The position numbers were made by a program, and so were the translations under genes. From assembly GCA_002746275.1 (NCBI GenBank), contig NVWR01000005.1:207446-216911 (forward strand): a stretch of DNA of 9,466 nucleotides. The letters are read 5' to 3'. Below, in pieces: positions 6,599-9,466 of this stretch. Positions within the stretch are counted from its first letter, which is position 1; every line of letters starts with the position of its first letter. This DNA is from Rhodobiaceae bacterium. Its GTDB lineage: Bacteria > Pseudomonadota > Alphaproteobacteria > Parvibaculales > Parvibaculaceae. The notes under the pieces are model-generated. The model ran no database searches. It was not told the DNA's origin and worked only from the letters and a program-made list of their open reading frames with translations.

Positions 6599-7069
6599 AT
6601 GATGGACACAGAACGCGTAGAGCATAGCGAAGACGATCCGGCGCACATTGAGCAATTGTGTATCAAAAAAGGTATGCGGATGACCGATCAGCGCCGGGTG
6701 ATCGCGCGCATTCTGTCCGTGGCGGCCGACCATCCCGATGTGGAAGAGGTCTATCGCCGCTCGGCAGCCATCGACAACCGTATTTCCATCGCAACGGTTT
6801 ATCGCACCGTGCGCCTGTTTGAAGAGGCGGGCATTCTTGAGCGCCATGACTTCCGTGATGGGCGCTCCCGTTATGAGCAGGTAACTGAAGAGCATCACGA
6901 CCATTTGATTAATCTGCAGACGGGTGAAGTCATTGAATTCCATAATGACGAGATCGAGCGGTTGCAGGAAATCATTGCGCGCGAGCTGGGCTTCAATCTG
7001 GTGGATCACAGGCTGGAGCTGTATGGCATCCCGCTTGCCGATTCAAAAAAGGCGCCCATCGCGAAGTAA
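6599..7069 (+). CDS. fur: Fur-family metalloregulator, Fur/Mur type lacking structural-zinc cysteines
   Basis: This cytoplasmic repressor would bind DNA with Fe(II) or Mn(II) as corepressor. The 156-residue product has the winged-helix domain with the recognition helix in RISIATVYRTVRLFEEAGILE (about 61-81), then the metal and dimer domain. Counterparts of the E. coli Fur ligands are present with a constant offset of 12: Glu93, His99, His100, Asp101, His102, Glu120 and His137. The C-x-x-C for structural zinc is replaced by Asn105 and Thr108, and no C-terminal cysteines exist. That pattern is known in alphaproteobacterial Fur/Mur proteins, where the regulator often responds mainly to manganese. 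It sits between rimI and plsC, as mur does in relatives. I chose ATG 6599; a second ATG follows at 6602, and a TTG at 6587 is also in frame, but none has a strong ribosome site. Mur is an equally good name. Confidence 0.92.
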   Translation: MMDTERVEHSEDDPAHIEQLCIKKGMRMTDQRRVIARILSVAADHPDVEEVYRRSAAIDNRISIATVYRTVRLFEEAGILERHDFRDGRSRYEQVTEEHHDHLINLQTGEVIEFHNDEIERLQEIIARELGFNLVDHRLELYGIPLADSKKAPIAK

Positions 7070-7086
7070 GCGGAAACATATCCGCT
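7069..7086 (+). other. Short inverted repeat just after the fur/mur stop
   Basis: AGCGGA (7069-7074) and TCCGCT (7081-7086) form a perfect 6-bp stem with a 6-base loop. It begins within the fur stop codon and ends 15 bases before the ribosome site of the next gene. There is no T run after it, so it is not a standard terminator. It could be a weak mRNA structure or chance. Confidence 0.3.
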
Positions 7087-7115
7087 AGAGAGCGTGGGCC
7101 AGGAGGGGCTGCCTC

Positions 7116-8003
7116 GTGAAGAATGTTCGTGCAGGGGCAAAGCTGGCTCTTTTTGTGGTTGTTGCAATTTGCATCATGCCGGCCCAGTGGGTTGGTATGA
7201 AGCTTGGCCTGTCTTATGCAAAGCGCCTGCCTCAACGGTTCCACAAAATTCTCTGTGGCATTATTGGCATTAAGGTCGAGATACGCGGTACGCCCTTCAG
7301 GGACGGACCTTGTCTGCTGGCCTCCAACCATAATTCCTATCTCGATATCCCGGTTCTGGGTTCCTCTGTGCCGCTGTCATTCGTTGCCAAGAAAGAAGTG
7401 GCCGCCTGGCCGTTTTTTGGCACCCTTGCGAGGTTGCAGGAGACGGTCTTTGTCGACCGGGAGCGGCGGACCAAGGCTGCAGCAACAGCCAACGAAATTC
7501 ACGCGCGCATCGCCAAGGGCGACATACTGGTGTTGTTTCCCGAAGGCACCTCAAGCGACGGCAATCGGGTTCTACCATTCAAGAGCGCCCTCATGGGGGT
7601 CGCCCAGATGGCTGTCGGCACGGGTGAGGATGCCAGACCCGTCAATGTGCAGCCCGTTTCGGTCACTTATACAAAACTGTGTGGCATTCCCATGGGACGC
7701 CAGTTTCGCCCCTATTTTGCCTGGTATGGCGACATGGATCTGGGGCCGCATCTTTGGGAGGCGTTCGCGCTCGGTCCCTTTGAGGTGGTGGTTGAGTTCC
7801 ATGAGCCGGTGACGCTGGATGAAAAGGGCAACCGAAAGGCCTTGGCGGTCTATTGCCAGGAGAAATCTGCTGAAGGGGTTAAACGGGCATTGGCGGGCAG
7901 TTTTCCGCCAAAAACCGCACAAATCGCCGCGCCGGTCGCCCCGGGTTTAGAGCCGGAAATCCCGCAAACCGCCTCGCCGGGCAGCGCAATTCACGTGGAA
8001 TAA
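7116..8003 (+). CDS. plsC: Membrane-associated 1-acylglycerol-3-phosphate or lyso-lipid O-acyltransferase (PlsC/OlsA type)
   Basis: The enzyme moves an acyl chain onto a lysolipid at the inner membrane. In the PlsC case the product is phosphatidic acid; in the OlsA case it is ornithine lipid. Residues 6-27 are hydrophobic and probably anchor it. The four acyltransferase blocks are in order: NHNSYLD with catalytic His72 and Asp77; TVFVDRERR at 110-118; FPEGTSSDG at 141-149; and VNVQPVSVTY near 176-185. Residues after about 255 are Pro/Ala-rich and probably disordered. The GTG start is well supported by AGGAGGGG at 7101-7108, 7 bases upstream. In rhizobia the gene placed here next to miaB is, as I recall, of the OlsA type, so the symbol plsC is provisional. 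Translation follows fur closely (46 bases), suggesting one transcript. Confidence 0.9.
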   Translation: MKNVRAGAKLALFVVVAICIMPAQWVGMKLGLSYAKRLPQRFHKILCGIIGIKVEIRGTPFRDGPCLLASNHNSYLDIPVLGSSVPLSFVAKKEVAAWPFFGTLARLQETVFVDRERRTKAAATANEIHARIAKGDILVLFPEGTSSDGNRVLPFKSALMGVAQMAVGTGEDARPVNVQPVSVTYTKLCGIPMGRQFRPYFAWYGDMDLGPHLWEAFALGPFEVVVEFHEPVTLDEKGNRKALAVYCQEKSAEGVKRALAGSFPPKTAQIAAPVAPGLEPEIPQTASPGSAIHVE

Positions 8004-8206
8004 GGCTCCGGGAGAAGGTGGGTGGTCAACGGTGGCTCAAAGGCGACAGAGAGCCGAATAGGTCTGACTTGGGCCCCGGTCACATGGTAATGTGTTTCAC
8101 GAGTGGTAAACTGAGCATATGGGGCCTATATCACCCTCAGCGCGAGCTGGCGGGGATTGCATAGCTTATTTTTTGACCTTTTTGAGCGGAGTTGAGATCG
8201 CCAACA
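8004..8206. other. Intergenic gap between the acyltransferase and miaB
   Basis: This is the longest gap in the window, about 203 bases. It probably holds the miaB promoter, but I see no -35/-10 pair worth calling. GGCCCC at 8072-8077 and GGGGCC at 8121-8126 are complementary but far apart. A 31-codon frame opens at ATG 8119 and ends at 8214, overlapping the miaB start; it has no ribosome site or recognisable product and I do not call it a gene. Confidence 0.5.
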
Positions 8207-9466
8207 GTGGCTGAGCATTCGAGTGAGACCCTGGACCGTCATCCCGCAGGAGCGTCTGATCGCCCGCAGGAGAATGAGGCGGCGCTTTCCGAGCTGAAAA
8301 CCCCTCGCGGTACAGCTGAGGGTGGGGCACAGAAAAAAGTTTTCATCAAAACCTATGGGTGTCAGATGAATGTCTACGACAGTGCTCGTATGGCAGACGT
8401 TTTGGCACCCGTCGGGTATGCCGAAACGCAAAGCCCTGACGATGCAGACCTGGTGATTTTGAATACCTGTCACATCCGCGAAAAGGCGGCTGAAAAAGTC
8501 TATTCCGAACTGGGGCGCTTGCGCGCCCTGAAGGAAGCAAAAGAAAAAGCCGGCGGGTCGCTGACCATTGGCGTTGCAGGCTGTGTGGCACAGGCCGAAG
8601 GCGAAGAAATGGTGCGCCGTGCGCCGGTCGTCGATCTGGTTTTTGGGCCACAAAGCTATCACCGTCTGCCGGAGCTTCTGAAGCGCGCAGACAATGGCGC
8701 GCGTGGGATTGTCGAAACAGAGTTTCCCGTTGAAGACAAATTCGATGCGCTGCCTGCCCCTGAGAAAAAGAAAACCATTGCCCGAGGGCGCTCGGCCTTT
8801 TTGACCGTGCAGGAAGGTTGCGACAAGTTCTGCGCTTTCTGTGTTGTGCCCTATACGCGCGGTTCAGAATTTTCACGGCCCATCAACCGTCTGCTGGACG
8901 AAGCGCGCGCGCTTGTTGCAGGCGGTGTGCGCGAAGTGACCCTGCTCGGCCAAAATGTGAATGCCTATCATGGTGCGGGACCTGACGAGACCGACTGGTC
9001 GCTGGCGCAGCTGATCAGAGCGTTGGCAAAAATCAAGGGGTTGGACCGGCTGCGGTATACGACCAGCCATCCACGCGACATGGACGATGCGCTCATCGCA
9101 GCTCACGGCGAAATCGACACGCTAATGCCGTACCTGCATTTGCCCATTCAATCCGGGTCGGACCGGGTGCTGGCCGCAATGAACCGGCAGCATGACGTGC
9201 AAACCTATGTGCGGCTGATTGAGCGTATTCGCAAAGCCAGACCCGATATTGCCCTGTCATCCGATTTTATCGTCGGCTTTCCCGGTGAAACGGATCGCGA
9301 TTTTGAGGACACGCTGGCACTGGTCGATGAGATCGGATATGCGCAGGCCTATTCGTTCAAATATTCGCCGCGTCCCGGCACGCCAGCCGCAGGTGATCAG
9401 GTTCAAGTTCCTGAAGAGGTGAAGGTCGAGCGACTGGCGCGATTGCAGGAAAAATTGAACGCTGAC
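8207..9466 (+). CDS. miaB: tRNA-2-methylthio-N6-isopentenyladenosine synthase MiaB (cut by right edge)
   Basis: MiaB is a radical-SAM enzyme that adds a methylthio group to i6A at position 37 of tRNAs reading UNN codons. It uses two 4Fe-4S clusters. All 420 visible codons are open. The N-terminal (UPF0004) domain begins at [12 protein letters not shown], with cluster cysteines Cys52, Cys88 (NTCHIRE) and Cys126 (VAGCVAQ). The radical-SAM C-x3-C-x2-C is Cys205, Cys209 and Cys212 in [17 protein letters not shown]. Later blocks include [28 protein letters not shown] and [11 protein letters not shown]. The C-terminal TRAM domain is beyond the window. The frame opens after a stop at 8183-8185 and has no early ATG. 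I chose GTG 8207; a TTG at 8192 is the alternative, and neither has an ideal ribosome site. The first 44 residues are a polar extension. Confidence 0.96.
   Translation, partial: MAEHSSETLDRHPAGASDRPQENEAALSELKTPRGTAEGGAQKKVFIKTYGCQMNVYDSARMADVLAPVGYAETQSPDDADLVILNTCHIREKAAEKVYSELGRLRALKEAKEKAGGSLTIGVAGCVAQAEGEEMVRRAPVVDLVFGPQSYHRLPELLKRADNGARGIVETEFPVEDKFDALPAPEKKKTIARGRSAFLTVQEGCDKFCAFCVVPYTRGSEFSRPINRLLDEARALVAGGVREVTLLGQNVNAYHGAGPDETDWSLAQLIRALAKIKGLDRLRYTTSHPRDMDDALIAAHGEIDTLMPYLHLPIQSGSDRVLAAMNRQHDVQTYVRLIERIRKARPDIALSSDFIVGFPGETDRDFEDTLALVDEIGYAQAYSFKYSPRPGTPAAGDQVQVPEEVKVERLARLQEKLNAD

Noticed and set aside
8119..8214. 31-codon frame upstream of miaB as a leader peptide
   Set aside because: No ribosome site, no run of regulatory codons, no terminator or antiterminator pair, and it overlaps the miaB start in another frame.
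1..9466. A previously undescribed defence, mobile or biosynthetic system
   Set aside because: Every substantial coding frame is a recognised housekeeping or stress family. I found no nuclease, toxin-antitoxin, transposase, phage, CRISPR or retron signature.

Overview
The window reads as a stretch of an alphaproteobacterial chromosome, with moderate GC and a gene order close to that of Hyphomicrobiales and their relatives. Nine genes lie on the + strand: trpS, a DUF2333 gene, usp, nfuA, a rutE-like nitroreductase, tsaB, rimI, a fur/mur regulator and a plsC/olsA-type acyltransferase, followed by the start of miaB. As I recall it, trpS-usp-nfuA-tsaB-rimI-mur-plsC-miaB is a recurrent alphaproteobacterial neighbourhood. 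Two genes look like insertions into that order: the DUF2333 gene and the nitroreductase. I assign the phylum-level group with good confidence and the genus not at all.

Layout: 1-982 (minus) is the N-terminal two thirds of a haem catalase, cut by the window edge just before its haem-ligand tyrosine signature. 983-1165 is a divergent control region between the catalase and trpS. It holds a catalase promoter with a perfect -35 box and three tandem copies of a TTAGAA-N3-TTCTAA palindrome. 1166-3904 carries trpS, DUF2333 and usp with short to moderate gaps. 4084-4638 is nfuA, followed at 4637-4734 by two near-identical hairpin-forming repeats of about 46 bp. 4776-5369 is the nitroreductase. 5394-7069 holds tsaB, rimI (4-base stop/start overlap) and fur/mur. 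7116-8003 is the acyltransferase. miaB starts near 8207 and runs off the right edge. No intergenic gap exceeds about 205 bases. I found no rRNA, tRNA, CRISPR array, insertion sequence or convincing rho-independent terminator.

How it works together: most of the window is housekeeping. TsaB and MiaB act on positions 37 and neighbouring modifications of tRNAs, TrpS charges tRNA-Trp, RimI acetylates a ribosomal protein, and NfuA carries Fe-S clusters. MiaB is itself an Fe-S enzyme, so NfuA could in principle supply it. A second theme is iron and oxidative stress: haem catalase under palindromes that resemble the Irr box (iron control element), a Fur-family regulator without the structural-zinc cysteines, an Fe-S carrier and a universal stress protein. 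I found no evidence for a wholly new multi-gene system. The observations most worth following are the triple operator at the catalase promoter and the paired repeats after nfuA.
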